Part shown: positions 25,076 to 34,588 of the stretch, one piece after another
Position numbering within the stretch: the first letter of the stretch is position 1
Layout: each line of letters opens with the position of its first letter
Origin: Longimicrobium terrae
GTDB taxonomy: Bacteria > Gemmatimonadota > Gemmatimonadetes > Longimicrobiales > Longimicrobiaceae
NCBI RefSeq assembly: GCF_014202995.1
Contig: NZ_JACHIA010000022.1
Location: forward strand, 42,606 to 106,605
Direction: 5' to 3'
DNA: 64,000 nucleotides
Notes under the pieces: model-generated
Seen by the model: only the letters and a program-made list of their open reading frames with translations
Databases searched by the model: none
Told to the model about the DNA's origin: nothing
Program-made: the position numbers and the translations under genes

Positions 25076-26253
25076 GCACCGAGCCATTGCGGGTGATGCA
25101 CGTCTACGCCGGCAACCTGTACGGCGGCGTGGAGCGGATGCTGGCGGTGTTCGCGGCGGAGGCGTCCACGGACCCGCGGCTGGAGCAGTCGTTCGCCCTG
25201 TGCTTCGAGGGGCGCCTGGCGGATGAACTGCGCGAGGCGGAGGCGCCGCTGGACGTGCTGGGCCCCGTGCGCATGCGCCGCCCGCTGACCGTCGTCCGCG
25301 CGCGGCGTGCGCTGGCGGAGGTGATGGAGCGGCGGCGCCCGGACGTGGTGGTGTGCCACTCGTCGTGGACGCACGGCATCTTTGCCTCCGTGGCGCGGGA
25401 CCGCGGCATTCCCGTCGCCTTCTGGCTGCACGACGCGGTCACCGGCCGCACCTGGGCGGACCGCCTGGCCAGACGGACGCGGCCGGACGCCGCGCTCTGC
25501 ACCAGCGCCTTTGCCGCGACCACGCTGGAGCGGCTGTGGAGCGGCGTGCCGTCCGCCGTCGTGCATCCCCCCATCATGCACCACACGGTGGACCCGCTGC
25601 GCGGCACCATTCTGCGCGGCGTGCTGGGGACGGGGCTGGACGAGGTCGTCATCCTGCAGGCCAGCCGCATGGAGGCGTGGAAGGGGCACCGCGTGCTGAT
25701 CGACGCGCTGGGCCTGATGGCCGGCAGCCCGGGGTGGACCTGCTGGATCGCCGGCGGCCCGCAGCGCCCGGCGGAGGAGGTGTACCTGGAGGGACTGCGC
25801 GCCCGCGCGGAGGAACTGGGGATCGCCCACCGCGTGCGCTTTCTGGGGCAGCGGGCGGACGTGCCGCTGCTGATGGCGGCGGCGGACATCGTCTGCCAGC
25901 CCAACCTGCAGCCGGAGCCGTTCGGCATCACCTTCGTGGAGGCGATGCAGGCGGGGCGCCCCGTCGTGGGCACCGCGGCGGGCGGTACCAACGAGGTCGT
26001 CGTGGAATCCACCGGCTTTCTGATCCCGGTGGATGACGCCGCGGCGCTGGCGGACGCGCTGCGGACGCTGGTGGAGGACGAGGCGGTGCGGCACCGGTTG
26101 GGCGCGGCGGGCCCGGGCCGGGCGCGCGAACTGTCGGACCCGCTGCGGCAGATGGAGCGGATGCGGGCGGTGCTGGCCGGCATCGTGCGGGCGGACGGCG
26201 CCAGGGCGGATGCCGCGGTCGCGGATGCCGACGCGGCGAGGGCGGGCGGATGA
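25054..26253 (+). CDS. Glycosyltransferase family 4
   Basis: 399 residues from the GTG at 25054 (later starts at 25072 CTG, 25093 GTG or 25096 ATG are possible; the fold begins at LRVMHVYAGNLYGGVERML). The C-terminal half carries VVILQASRMEAWKGHRVLIDAL, VRFLGQRADVPLLMAAADI, QPEPFGITFVEAMQAGRPVVG and AAGGTNEVV, the GT4 donor site. The last 20 residues are an Ala/Asp-rich tail. Acts in the cytoplasm on the lipid-linked glycan. Confidence 0.9.
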   Translation: MSRGAVLSTEPLRVMHVYAGNLYGGVERMLAVFAAEASTDPRLEQSFALCFEGRLADELREAEAPLDVLGPVRMRRPLTVVRARRALAEVMERRRPDVVVCHSSWTHGIFASVARDRGIPVAFWLHDAVTGRTWADRLARRTRPDAALCTSAFAATTLERLWSGVPSAVVHPPIMHHTVDPLRGTILRGVLGTGLDEVVILQASRMEAWKGHRVLIDALGLMAGSPGWTCWIAGGPQRPAEEVYLEGLRARAEELGIAHRVRFLGQRADVPLLMAAADIVCQPNLQPEPFGITFVEAMQAGRPVVGTAAGGTNEVVVESTGFLIPVDDAAALADALRTLVEDEAVRHRLGAAGPGRARELSDPLRQMERMRAVLAGIVRADGARADAAVADADAARAGG

Positions 26254-26912
26254 CGGACGTGGAAGAGCGCGCGCGCCGCAGTTTGGGCACCAGCGGCGAC
26301 GCCATCTACCGGATGACGGAACGGGCAGTGGCCGCGCGGCACGCCGGGCGCGGCACGCTGGTGGACGTCGGCTGCGGCGCGGGACGGCTGTGGCCCTTTC
26401 TGCGCGCCCGCTTCGACCGCTACGTGGGGGTGGACGTCGTCCGCTACGACGGCTTTCCGCAGGACGGCGAGTTCCACGCGCTGGACCTGGACCGCGGCGA
26501 CGTTCCGCTGCCGGACGGCACCGGCGACGTGGTGTGCGGGGTGGAAACCATCGAGCACCTGGAAAACCCGCGCGCTTTCGTGCGCCTCCTCGTCCGCCTG
26601 GCGAAGCCCGGGGGATGGGTGATCGTCACCACGCCCAACCAGCACAGCCTGCTGAGCAAGAGCACCTTTCTGCTGCGCGGCGAGCACGTCCACTTTCAGG
26701 ACTCCTCGTATCCCGCGCACATCACCGCGCTGCTGGAGGCCGACTTGCGCCGCATCGCCACCGAGGCCGGACTGGCGGAAATCGCCGTGGAGTACAGCGC
26801 GTCCGGCCGCGTTCCGGGGACGGGGAGCCACTGGCCGTCCCTGCTTTCCAACGCGTGGCCCCGCGGCTTCAGCGACAACCTTCTGCTGGCGGGGCGCCGT
26901 GCCGAACGCTGA
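26250..26912 (+). CDS. Class I SAM methyltransferase
   Basis: 220 residues, ATGA overlap with the GT4. Motif I TLVDVGCGAGRLWPFL, then YVGVDVVRYDGFP, GVETIEHLENP and KPGGWVIVTTPNQHSLLSKSTF, the layout of UbiE/Methyltransf_11-type enzymes found in glycan clusters. Probably methylates a sugar or a nucleotide-sugar. Substrate not identifiable. Confidence 0.88.
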   Translation: MTDVEERARRSLGTSGDAIYRMTERAVAARHAGRGTLVDVGCGAGRLWPFLRARFDRYVGVDVVRYDGFPQDGEFHALDLDRGDVPLPDGTGDVVCGVETIEHLENPRAFVRLLVRLAKPGGWVIVTTPNQHSLLSKSTFLLRGEHVHFQDSSYPAHITALLEADLRRIATEAGLAEIAVEYSASGRVPGTGSHWPSLLSNAWPRGFSDNLLLAGRRAER

Positions 26913-27822
26913 CGCGCTGGCCCCCGCGCCGCTCTGGTTCCGCGCCGCGCGCGCCCTCATCCGCCAGCTTCCCGCGGGCCGCTTCCGCGCCTTCAACCGG
27001 CTGGCCGGTACGGGGCTGCCGCCCTTTGTGGACTACCTGGGTCCCGACGCCGGGGGGCTGGCCTACCGATGCGACCTGCGCAACCTGATCGCCCGCGAGC
27101 TGTGCATCACCGGCCGCTATGCCCCGGTGGAGACGGCCATGGTGCGGCGGCTGCTTCCGCGCGGCGGCGTGTTTGTGGACGTGGGCGCCAACCTGGGCTA
27201 CTTCGTCCTCGTGGGCGCGGCGGCCGTGGGCGCGGGCGGGCGGGTGATCGCGCTGGAGCCGGACCCGCGCATGGCGGCGGAACTGGAGGAGAACGTGCGC
27301 CGCAACGCGCTGGCGCAGGTGGCCGTGGTCCGCGCCGCGGCGTCGGACCACGCGGGAACGGCCACGCTCAGCGGCTACGCGGAGGATGGCGGCAACTTCG
27401 GCACGTCCACCCTGCTGGGGGATGGCGGCGGGGTGACGTTCGACGTCCCCTGCGCCCCGCTGGACGACGTGCTGGACGAGCGCGGCGTCTCCGCGGTGGA
27501 CCTGGTGAAGGTGGACGTGGAGGGCGCGGAGCCCTGGGTGCTGCGGGGAATGCGGCGCGGGCTGGCCGCGGGACGCTACCGCAGCGTGCTGGTGGAACTG
27601 CATCCCTGGACGTGGACGGACCGCGACGCCACCGTGCGCGAGATGGTGGGGCTGATGCGGGAGTGCGGATACACCGCGCGGATGAGCGAATCCGCCCCCA
27701 GCGCCACCCGCCGCGCCCTGTACGGCGGCGCGGGGGAGGCCGTCTCCGTTCCGTTCGACGAGACCACGCCGCTGGGCGACTGGCCGCACGTGCTGTGGAC
27801 GCGGGGCGGGGACGCCGCGTGA
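26899..27822 (+). CDS. FkbM-family methyltransferase
   Basis: 307 residues from a GTG, overlapping the previous gene by 14 bases. SAM site VFVDVGANLGYFVLVGAAAV, then VIALEPDPRMAAELEENVRRN, and the FkbM-type DVLDERGVSAVDLVKVDVEGAEPWVL. FkbM enzymes make O-methyl ethers on sugars or polyketides; here a sugar is likely. The C-terminal 50 residues are poorly conserved. Confidence 0.92.
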   Translation: MPNADALAPAPLWFRAARALIRQLPAGRFRAFNRLAGTGLPPFVDYLGPDAGGLAYRCDLRNLIARELCITGRYAPVETAMVRRLLPRGGVFVDVGANLGYFVLVGAAAVGAGGRVIALEPDPRMAAELEENVRRNALAQVAVVRAAASDHAGTATLSGYAEDGGNFGTSTLLGDGGGVTFDVPCAPLDDVLDERGVSAVDLVKVDVEGAEPWVLRGMRRGLAAGRYRSVLVELHPWTWTDRDATVREMVGLMRECGYTARMSESAPSATRRALYGGAGEAVSVPFDETTPLGDWPHVLWTRGGDAA

Positions 27823-29201
27823 ACACCGCCGCCCGGATGATTCCCGCCACGCGCGTGGTGCAGGGCAGGCCCCCGAAGAAGACCTTCGCCTGGGTGCCCG
27901 CCTTCATCATCTTTCAGCTGCTCTGCCAGTTGGCGCTCATCGTGGGCGACATCGGCTGGGCGCGCGTCATCGTGCGCATCGCGGCGTTCGGGGCCAGCCT
28001 GCTGCTGGTGTTCGGGCTGCGGGGGCGCGGATCGGGGTATCCCGCGGCCAAGCCGGCCATCGCGGCGCTGGCGGCGGTGGGCATCTGCATCTTCCATCCG
28101 GAAACCCGCAGCCTGATGGCGGGCGTGGCGCAGGTGGCGCTGTACCTGGCCGTGCTGGGCCCCGTGTTCTGGGTGCCGCGGCTCACCAGCATCGACCTGG
28201 CCATGCTGCGCCGCGCGGTGATGGTGCTGTGGGCGTTCCACACGGCCAGCGCCGCGCTCGGTGTGCTGCAGGTGTACCGCCCGGGCACGTTTCAGCCCCC
28301 CGTCAGCGCCGTGGTGGAGAGCAAGGGCAAGGGCTACGTGGAGTCGCTCAAGATCACCACGGCCAGCGGCGAGCGCGTATTCCGGCCGATGGGATTGACG
28401 GACGTCCCCGGCGGCGCCTCCATCAGCGGACTGTACGCGGTGCTGCTGGGCGTGGGCTTCTTCCTGACCCGCAAGCAGCCGCTGGCGCTGGCCGCGTCGC
28501 TGGGGAGCATCGGGCTGGGGGTGATGACGCTGTACCTGTCGCAGGTGCGCGCGCTGGTGGTGATGACGGGAATCGCGCTGGTGGCCGTGGCGGCGGTGCT
28601 CCTGTTCCGCCGCGACGTCAAACGGCTGTCGATGCTGATGGTGGGCGTGGTGGGCGTGGTGGTGGCGGGGTACCTGGCGGCGGTGAACATGGCCGGCGCG
28701 GCGGTGGCGCAGCGCATGGCGTCGCTGGTGGCCAGCAAGCCCGGGCAGGTCTACTACGACAACCGCGGCCGCTTTCTGGAGGACGCGCTCACCAAGACGC
28801 TGCCGAGAGCGCCCATGGGCGAGGGGCTGGGACACTGGGGGATGACGAGCAGCTACTTCGGCGGCAGCGCCCCGCAGACCAAGAACATCTGGGTGGAGAT
28901 CCAGTGGGCGGGGTGGATCGTGGACGGCGGCGCGCCGTTCCTTCTCCTCTACCTGGCCACGCTGGCCGTCGCCCTGTGGACGGGATGGGGTATCGCCCGC
29001 TCGCGCCCGCCCTCCGCCGAGGCGGCGGACCTGCCGTTCTGGGGGGCGATCGTGCTGGCCTACTCCATTGGCGCCACCGCGCTGACGTTCTCGTATCCCA
29101 TCTTCCTGTCCCAGTCGGGAATGGAGTTCTGGCTGCTGAACGCCACCCTGTTCGCGGCGGCGCGGCACGCCCGGCTGAGCGCGGCGGCGGCGCGCGGATG
29201 A
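27819..29201 (+). CDS. O-antigen ligase/polymerase-like membrane protein
   Basis: 460 residues from a GTG overlapping FkbM by 4 bases. About ten to twelve membrane spans with one large soluble loop around residues 150-190 and 300-345 (YYDNRGRFLEDALTKT, GEGLGHWGMTSSYFGG). This is the layout of Wzy/WaaL-type glycan polymerases and ligases. It would polymerise or transfer the lipid-linked glycan on the periplasmic side. Polymerase and ligase cannot be told apart from the sequence. Confidence 0.75.
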   Translation: MNTAARMIPATRVVQGRPPKKTFAWVPAFIIFQLLCQLALIVGDIGWARVIVRIAAFGASLLLVFGLRGRGSGYPAAKPAIAALAAVGICIFHPETRSLMAGVAQVALYLAVLGPVFWVPRLTSIDLAMLRRAVMVLWAFHTASAALGVLQVYRPGTFQPPVSAVVESKGKGYVESLKITTASGERVFRPMGLTDVPGGASISGLYAVLLGVGFFLTRKQPLALAASLGSIGLGVMTLYLSQVRALVVMTGIALVAVAAVLLFRRDVKRLSMLMVGVVGVVVAGYLAAVNMAGAAVAQRMASLVASKPGQVYYDNRGRFLEDALTKTLPRAPMGEGLGHWGMTSSYFGGSAPQTKNIWVEIQWAGWIVDGGAPFLLLYLATLAVALWTGWGIARSRPPSAEAADLPFWGAIVLAYSIGATALTFSYPIFLSQSGMEFWLLNATLFAAARHARLSAAAARG

Positions 29202-30340
29202 TGGCGGAGCGGAGGCCGTGGGTGATCGTGGCCGGCGACTTCGTGCGGACGGGAGGGATGGACGCCGCCAACCACGCGCTGGCCCTGTACCTGGCCCGTT
29301 CCGGGCGCGAAACGCACGTCGTGGCGCACCGCATCGCGGACGACCTGGCGGCGGAGCCCAACGTGCTCTTTCAACCCGTGCGCCGGCCGTTTGGCAAGCA
29401 CTCGCTGGGCTTTCCGCTGCTGGACCGCACGGGGCGGCGGGTAGCGGCGGTGCTGGCGGCGCGCGACCCCATCGTGGTCGCCAACGGCGGCAACTGCGCG
29501 GCGGGGAACGTGGTGTGGCTGCACTACGTCCACGCGGCGTATGAGCCCGTGATCGCGGGGCGGAGGATGACGGGGTGGTGGCATGCCGCCGCCCGCCGCG
29601 CGGCGCTGGCGGACGAGGCGCGGGTGACGGCAAAGGCGGATCTCGTCATCGCCAACTCCGGGCTGACGGCGCGGCACGCGGTGGACCTGCTGGGCGCGGC
29701 GGAGGATCGCGTGCACGTGGTCCACTACGGCGCGGACCCGGACCGCATGCGCCCGCCGACGGCGGAGGAACGCACGGAGGCCCGGCGCGCGCTGGGGTGG
29801 ACGGACGGGCGGCCCGTGGTGGCCTTCATCGGCGCGCTGGGGGACCGGCGCAAGGGGTTCGACACGCTGTTCGCGGCGTGGACGCGGCTGGCGGCGGACC
29901 CGGCGTGGGACGCGCGGCTGGCGGTGGCGGGAACGGGCGGGGAACTGGAGGCGTGGCGGGCGCGCGCCGCGGACGCGGGATTGGCGGACCGCATCGTCTT
30001 TCTCGGCTTTCAAGCGGACGTGCGGACGCTGTTGTGGGCGGCGGACGCCATTGCCTCGCCCACGCGGTACGAGGCGTACGGGCTGGCCGTGCAGGAGGCC
30101 CTCTGCTGCGGTCTTCCGGCGCTGGTCAGCCGGGCGGCGGGTGTCGCGGAGCGCATTCCCGCGCCGCTGGACGGGCTGCTGCTGGCGGACCCGGACGACG
30201 CCGCGGAACTCGCGGGAAAGCTGCGCGGATGGCGGGAAGGGATGGACGGGCACCGGAAGGCCGCGCTGGCGCTTTCCGCCCGGATGCGGGCGTGGACGTG
30301 GGATCACATGGCGGAGCGGATCGTGGAATGGGCGGAATGA
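29198..30340 (+). CDS. Glycosyltransferase family 4
   Basis: 380 residues, starting in an ATGA overlap. N-terminal VIVAGDFVRTGGMDAANHAL, middle VWLHYVHAAYEPV and ADLVIANSGLTARHAVDLLG, C-terminal VVAFIGALGDRRKGFDTLFAAW, IVFLGFQADV, and the donor site YEAYGLAVQEALCCGLPALVS. EAYGL replaces the more common EPFGL. Third GT4 of the cluster. Confidence 0.9.
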   Translation: MMAERRPWVIVAGDFVRTGGMDAANHALALYLARSGRETHVVAHRIADDLAAEPNVLFQPVRRPFGKHSLGFPLLDRTGRRVAAVLAARDPIVVANGGNCAAGNVVWLHYVHAAYEPVIAGRRMTGWWHAAARRAALADEARVTAKADLVIANSGLTARHAVDLLGAAEDRVHVVHYGADPDRMRPPTAEERTEARRALGWTDGRPVVAFIGALGDRRKGFDTLFAAWTRLAADPAWDARLAVAGTGGELEAWRARAADAGLADRIVFLGFQADVRTLLWAADAIASPTRYEAYGLAVQEALCCGLPALVSRAAGVAERIPAPLDGLLLADPDDAAELAGKLRGWREGMDGHRKAALALSARMRAWTWDHMAERIVEWAE

Positions 30341-31281
30341 ACGAGGCGCGGTTCGATCCCGTAACGGCGTGCTGGATCTGCGGCGAACGGCGGCTTTCTC
30401 CCGTCGCCCGGGCGATCTTCGAGTTTTCCAACTACGCGGGGCAGGATCCCGAACTGCACGCGGCGCTCACGGGCGAGAGCATCGACCTGGTGCGCTGCGC
30501 GGACTGCGGCTTCGGGCAGCCGGCCGGCCTTCCGTCGCTGCCGGACTACTTCGGGCGGATGTACGACCAGCGCTGGTCGGCGGAGTGGCTGGAGGCCGAG
30601 TTCCACGACGGCACCAAGGACCTCATCTTTCACGAGGTGCTGCGCGGGCTGCAGCGGCGCGTTCCGCCATCGGAGCGAACGCTGCTGGACCTGGGCGCGC
30701 ACGTCGGGCGGCTGATCCACCTCGCCGCGCAGTCGGGGTGGCGCGCGGAGGGGATCGAACTGAACCCGCGCACCAGCGCGTACGCCGAGCAGGCAACGGG
30801 ATTGAAGGTGCACCGCGCGGACCTCCGCGATCTGGTGGCGGAGGGGCGGCGCTACGGCGCGGTGACGCTGGTGGACGTGCTGGAGCACATCGCGGAGCCG
30901 GTGGATGCGCTGCGGGGCGTGCACGGGGTGATCGCGCCCGGCGGATGGATCGCGGTCAAGGTGCCGCACGGGCCCAATCAGCTGATGAAGGAGCGCATTC
31001 GCGGGCGGGTGTTTCGCGGATATCGTCCCACGGTGGCGGACAACCTGGTGCACGTCTCGCACTTTACGCCGCGCGCGCTGCGGATGGCGATGGAGCAGGC
31101 GGGCTTTGCGGACATCGACATCCGCCCCGCCGTCCCGGTCGTGCCGCCGCAACGTCCGGGGATGGGCCGCGCCGCCCGCGTCGCCTTTCTGCGCGGAACC
31201 GCCGCCGTCGCCGCGGCGCTGCCGGGAGGCGCCAAGTCGCCGCTCGCCATGAACCTGCAGGCGTACGGCCGCCGGGTGTAG
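30337..31281 (+). CDS. SAM methyltransferase with N-terminal zinc-ribbon-like cysteines
   Basis: 314 residues, ATGA overlap with the GT4. The N-terminus has CWICGERR (residues 9-12) and later VRCADCGFGQ, a CxxC...CxxC zinc-binding pattern also seen in C-methyltransferases of deoxysugar pathways. The methyltransferase core follows: LLDLGAHVGRLIHLAAQSGW, GIELNPRTSAYAE, LVDVLEHIAEP, APGGWIAVKVPHG. Last gene of the tightly coupled run; a 575-base repeat-rich gap follows. Confidence 0.88.
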   Translation: MNEARFDPVTACWICGERRLSPVARAIFEFSNYAGQDPELHAALTGESIDLVRCADCGFGQPAGLPSLPDYFGRMYDQRWSAEWLEAEFHDGTKDLIFHEVLRGLQRRVPPSERTLLDLGAHVGRLIHLAAQSGWRAEGIELNPRTSAYAEQATGLKVHRADLRDLVAEGRRYGAVTLVDVLEHIAEPVDALRGVHGVIAPGGWIAVKVPHGPNQLMKERIRGRVFRGYRPTVADNLVHVSHFTPRALRMAMEQAGFADIDIRPAVPVVPPQRPGMGRAARVAFLRGTAAVAAALPGGAKSPLAMNLQAYGRRV

Positions 31282-31369
31282 AAGGGCAGTGCTCAGGTTC
31301 GAGTGATAGTGCCCAAGTTCCAGTGCCCCGGTTCGGTCGCGAAGTCCCAGGAAAGGCGCTAGACGCCGA

Positions 31370-31443
31370 CGGCGTCATCCTGAGGGAGCGTGCGTTGGAC
31401 TTTCGGCGGCACCGAAGTACGGCGCGACCGAAGGATCTACTAC
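31370..31443. repeat. GTCATCCTGAGG...CGAAGGATCTAC element, copy 1
   Basis: Begins GACGGCGTCATCCTGAGGG and ends GACCGAAGGATCTACTAC. A second copy lies at 47551-47630 with the same two ends and a divergent middle. Confidence 0.75.
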
Positions 31444-31541
31444 TCGCCCGCAGGTGGCGTGCGTCTCGCGAGGGTGCCCGGCGCGGGAAGGGCAGAACCG
31501 TCGGCGGGACCGAGGCCGGGCGGGCGGAGCGGCGTTCCGTC

Positions 31542-31592
31542 CGGCGGTTGAAACCGCGCCTCGAAAAACACGAGTCCGCCTTCGCGGACTGG
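31542..31592. repeat. AGTCCGCCTTCGCGGACT element, copy 1
   Basis: GGCGGTTGAAACCGCGCCTC, then ACGAGTCCGCCTTCGCGGACT. Two small hairpins in a row (GCGGTTgaaACCGC, AGTCCGCcttcGCGGACT). Related copies at 47276-47331, 47395-47433 and 63293-63340. Confidence 0.75.
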
Positions 31593-31689
31593 GCATCCGG
31601 CCGCGATGTGTTGCCCGCAGCGCATCCGTTGGAGCAACGGACGGAACGCGGACGCCGGAGCTCTGCGCCGAATCCGCCGCGGCGCTGAG

Positions 31690-31741
31690 GTCTCCCTTTC
31701 TCCCGCGGAGCGGGGGAGAGGGCCGGGGAGAGGGGGCCCCT
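31690..31741. repeat. CTCCCGCGGAGCGGGGGAG element, copy 1
   Basis: GTCTCCCTTTCTCCCGCGGA, then GCGGGGGAGAGGGCCGGGG. Almost the same sequence occurs at 34538-34588. Confidence 0.75.
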
Positions 31742-31856
31742 CCGCGTGCACGACACCTTGCCGCGAGCGGCCGGTCTCGGCGGAACGATCATCCGCGCCC
31801 GGTACCGAAGAATCAGGTCCAACGGATGCCGCCCGGGGGCGGGTCCGCCGCTTTGA

Positions 31857-32762
31857 ATGGAGGGATGGGTGGGGCAATCCGGCATCGAACTGTCCGTCAT
31901 CATCGCCACGCACAACAACCTGCCCACGCTGCAGAAGGGGCTGGAAAGCTGGGCGCGGTTCGCCGCGGACCAGCCCGTGGAGCTGCTGGTGGTGGAGGAC
32001 GGCTGCACCGACGGCACGCGCGAGTACCTGGACGGCCTGGCGTGCGGGGGATGGAACGGCCCCGCGTTGCGCGTGCTGCACGAGGACAACGCGCACGAAC
32101 TCGTCTGCACCAACCGCGGCCTGGCCGAAGCGCGCGGCGACCTGATGCTCAGCTGGCACGATGACATGTTCATCCTGCAGCCGTGGTTCATCCCCGAACT
32201 GCTGGCCACCTTTCGCGCCTATGACGATGTCGGCCTGCTGGCGCTGAGCCGCGGCCTGGTATTTTCCCCCATCGACGAGCCCGTGGTCACCTGGGACGAC
32301 ACGGTGGACTGGCGCCGCATGCGCAGCACCGTGGGCCCCGCGCCGCTCAACTGGGCGCGGCTGTACGAGGTGGACGGCGTGATGCGCCCCTGGGCCGTCC
32401 GCCGCGCCTGCGTGGAAAAGGTGGGCCCGCTGGACCCCGTCTTCCGCCCGACGGAGTGGGATGAAAGCGACCTGTGCTTCCGCATCCGCGAGGCGGGGTG
32501 GAAGGTGGCCACGCATGGATACGAGCGCGACGGCGCCTACGTCCATCAGCTGAGCACCACGTACGGCCGCACGCCCTCCGCCAAGCGGCAGGAGATCGGG
32601 CTGCGGAACGGGTCCATCTTCTACGAGCGGTGGAGCGACGCCATCCGCCGGGATCACGCACGCACCCGCAAGACGTGGCTGCGGCGCGCCACGGCGGCGG
32701 GATGGGCCTCCACGGCGCGGCAGATCGCGCGGTTCGCGGCGGGGCGGCGGGACGCGCCGTGA
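31857..32762 (+). CDS. Glycosyltransferase family 2
   Basis: 301 residues from the ATG at 31857; a GTG at 31869 has a better ribosome site (GGAGGG). GT-A fold: ELSVIIATHNNLPTLQKGLE, VVEDGCTDGTREYL, then the metal-binding DxD-like SWHDDMFIL and a later acceptor-side WDESDLCFRIREAGW. It resembles rhamnosyl/galactofuranosyl-type GT2 enzymes. Its 3' end overlaps the flippase by 4 bases. Confidence 0.9.
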   Translation: MEGWVGQSGIELSVIIATHNNLPTLQKGLESWARFAADQPVELLVVEDGCTDGTREYLDGLACGGWNGPALRVLHEDNAHELVCTNRGLAEARGDLMLSWHDDMFILQPWFIPELLATFRAYDDVGLLALSRGLVFSPIDEPVVTWDDTVDWRRMRSTVGPAPLNWARLYEVDGVMRPWAVRRACVEKVGPLDPVFRPTEWDESDLCFRIREAGWKVATHGYERDGAYVHQLSTTYGRTPSAKRQEIGLRNGSIFYERWSDAIRRDHARTRKTWLRRATAAGWASTARQIARFAAGRRDAP

Positions 32763-34309
32763 GCCGAACCCGCCGCGCGGGGATCGCCGCCGTCTTCGGA
32801 TACCTGCAGTTCGGGCTGGCGCTGGCCTCCGGAATCCTCGTCGTCCCCTTCGTGCTGGCGAAGGTGGGCGGCGAGGCGTACGGCGTATGGCTGGGCTTCG
32901 GCGAACTCGTGGCGTATTCGGCGATGGCGGACCTGGGCGTGCTGGGCGTGCTCCCCTGGCTGATGGCCGAGGCGGACGGCCGCGGCGACCGCGACGAGCT
33001 GCGCGGGCTGATCGCGGCGGGAATGGCCGCGGCGGTGCTGGCGGCCGTAGTCTTTGCGGGGCTCGCGCTGGGACTTCTCGCGCTCGCGCCGGGGATCACC
33101 GGGGTGAGCCCGGCGCAGCACCACGCGGTCATCGGCCCGCTGATGTGGCTGGTGGCGGGGATGGCGGCCGGCTACCCGGTGCGCGTCTTTCACGCCGCGC
33201 TCACCGGGCTGCAGGACGTAAGCTTTCTGGGGATGATGGGAATCGCGCAGGCGGCGCTGAACGTGGCGCTGATGATCGGGATGCTGGCGGCGGGGCAGGG
33301 CCTGTACGCGCTGGCCGCCGCGGCCACGATCCCCACGCTCGCCGTCGCCCTCGCCAGCCTGGCGCGGGTGGCGCGGATCGCGCCGGACCTGCTGCGCGGG
33401 TGGCGGCTTCCGTCGCGGCGCATGCTGGGGACGCTGACGGGGCAGGGGATCGGATCGTGGACGGCGGGGCTGGGATGGCGGATGATCAGCGCCACCAGCA
33501 ACCTGGTGATTCTCGCCACCGCCGGGCCCGCCGCGGCCGTCGCCTACTCGCTCACCGCGCGCCTGGGCGACGTGCTGACGCAGATGAGCTGGCAGCTTCC
33601 GGACGCCGGCCTCGTGGGCCTCGCGCAGCTGCGCGGAACGGGCGACCGCGAGCGGGTGAACGCCATCGTCGTTTCGCTGTTCCGGCTGACGCTGCTGGGG
33701 GCGGGCGCCGTGGCGTGTTCGGTGCTGGCCTTCAATCCCGCGTTCGTGGCGCTGTGGGTGGGCGCGGACCAGTTCGCCGGGCTGGGGACCAACGCCTTGC
33801 TGGCGGGCGGCGTGCTGGCGCTGTCGCTGGGGCACGCGGTGTTCGTGACGGCGTCCACGCTGGGCGCGCGGGTGCAGATCGGCGGGGCGTCGCTGGCGCA
33901 GGGCGCGGTGCACCTGGGCGCGGCGATCGTGCTGGGGCGGATGTTCGGCGTGGCGGGCGTGGCGGCGGCGGCCATCGTAAGCACGGCGGTGGTGGCGTAT
34001 CCCGCCGGGGTGCACTGGCTGGCGCGGGGGACGGGGATGTCGCACGGGGAGCTGTGGCGGCGCGCGCTGGGGCCGTGGTTCGCCCGGGCGTCGCTGCTCC
34101 TGCTCCTGGGCGCGGCGACAGGGATCGTGGGATGGCGGTCGTCGCCGATGTGGCTGCCGCTGGCCGCGGGGCCGGTGCTGGGCGCGCTCTATCTCTGGTG
34201 GATGCGCCCGCTGTACGAGGGCCTGCCACTCCCCGAGCGGGTCCGCCCCGTGCTGATGCGCCTGCGCCTGCTGACCGAGCAGGGCGGATCAGGCGTGCCG
34301 CTGCCCTGA
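32759..34309 (+). CDS. Polysaccharide flippase (Wzx-like, MATE/PST superfamily)
   Basis: 516 residues from a GTG overlapping the GT2 by 4 bases. About 12-14 membrane spans throughout (FGYLQFGLALASGILVVPFVLA, AAVLAAVVFAGLALGLLALA, LLLLLGAATGIVGW), typical of lipid-linked oligosaccharide flippases. It would turn the finished unit to the periplasmic side for the ligase/polymerase encoded 5 kb upstream. Last gene of the cluster. Confidence 0.85.
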   Translation: MSRTRRAGIAAVFGYLQFGLALASGILVVPFVLAKVGGEAYGVWLGFGELVAYSAMADLGVLGVLPWLMAEADGRGDRDELRGLIAAGMAAAVLAAVVFAGLALGLLALAPGITGVSPAQHHAVIGPLMWLVAGMAAGYPVRVFHAALTGLQDVSFLGMMGIAQAALNVALMIGMLAAGQGLYALAAAATIPTLAVALASLARVARIAPDLLRGWRLPSRRMLGTLTGQGIGSWTAGLGWRMISATSNLVILATAGPAAAVAYSLTARLGDVLTQMSWQLPDAGLVGLAQLRGTGDRERVNAIVVSLFRLTLLGAGAVACSVLAFNPAFVALWVGADQFAGLGTNALLAGGVLALSLGHAVFVTASTLGARVQIGGASLAQGAVHLGAAIVLGRMFGVAGVAAAAIVSTAVVAYPAGVHWLARGTGMSHGELWRRALGPWFARASLLLLLGAATGIVGWRSSPMWLPLAAGPVLGALYLWWMRPLYEGLPLPERVRPVLMRLRLLTEQGGSGVPLP

Positions 34310-34419
34310 GCGCGGCTTCCGCGCGGAAGGCGTCCGCGGCCTCCGCCATCGAACGCCAGCCTCGGCGACTATGCGGGCCGACTACCGGCTCTTCCCCGAG
34401 CGCGCGGAGGAACGAGAGC

Positions 34420-34493
34420 GAATGAATCCGCCGCTCAAACAGCGGTAAGCCCCGACACCGGCTGCTGGCGCATCCGGTTCGGGGCTTCAACTG
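34420..34493. repeat. GAAGCCCCGAACCGG...GCGGATTCAT element, copy 1
   Basis: GAATGAATCCGCCGCTCAAAC, then AGCCCCGACACCGGCTGC and GGTTCGGGGCTTCAACTGC. The AGCCCCGA and TCGGGGCT parts pair into a hairpin. Copies: 46031-46113 in this orientation, 47676-47763 and 50117-50203 reversed. Confidence 0.8.
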
Positions 34494-34537
34494 CTTTGTA
34501 CCGCGCGATCGCTGCCGTCACCTGCCGCCGGGAGCTG

Positions 34538-34588
34538 GTCTCCCTTTCTCCCGCGGAGCGGGGGAGAGGGCCGGGGTGAGGGGGCCCT
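34538..34588. repeat. CTCCCGCGGAGCGGGGGAG element, copy 2
   Basis: Same sequence as 31690-31741 apart from GGGGTGAG for GGGGAGAG. Followed at 34633-34685 by a related TCTCCGTGCGGCTGTTTGCA, CGGGGAGGGG stretch. Confidence 0.75.

Larger units (their letters stand above)
31282..31856. other. 575-base gap filled with three dispersed repeat types
   Basis: It holds a GGCGTCATCCTGAGG/CGAAGGATCTAC element (31370-31443), a GTCCGCCTTCGCGGACT element (31542-31592) and a CTCCCGCGGAGCGGGGGAG element (31690-31741). All three recur elsewhere in the window. I see no gene here. The gap splits the polysaccharide cluster. Confidence 0.7.
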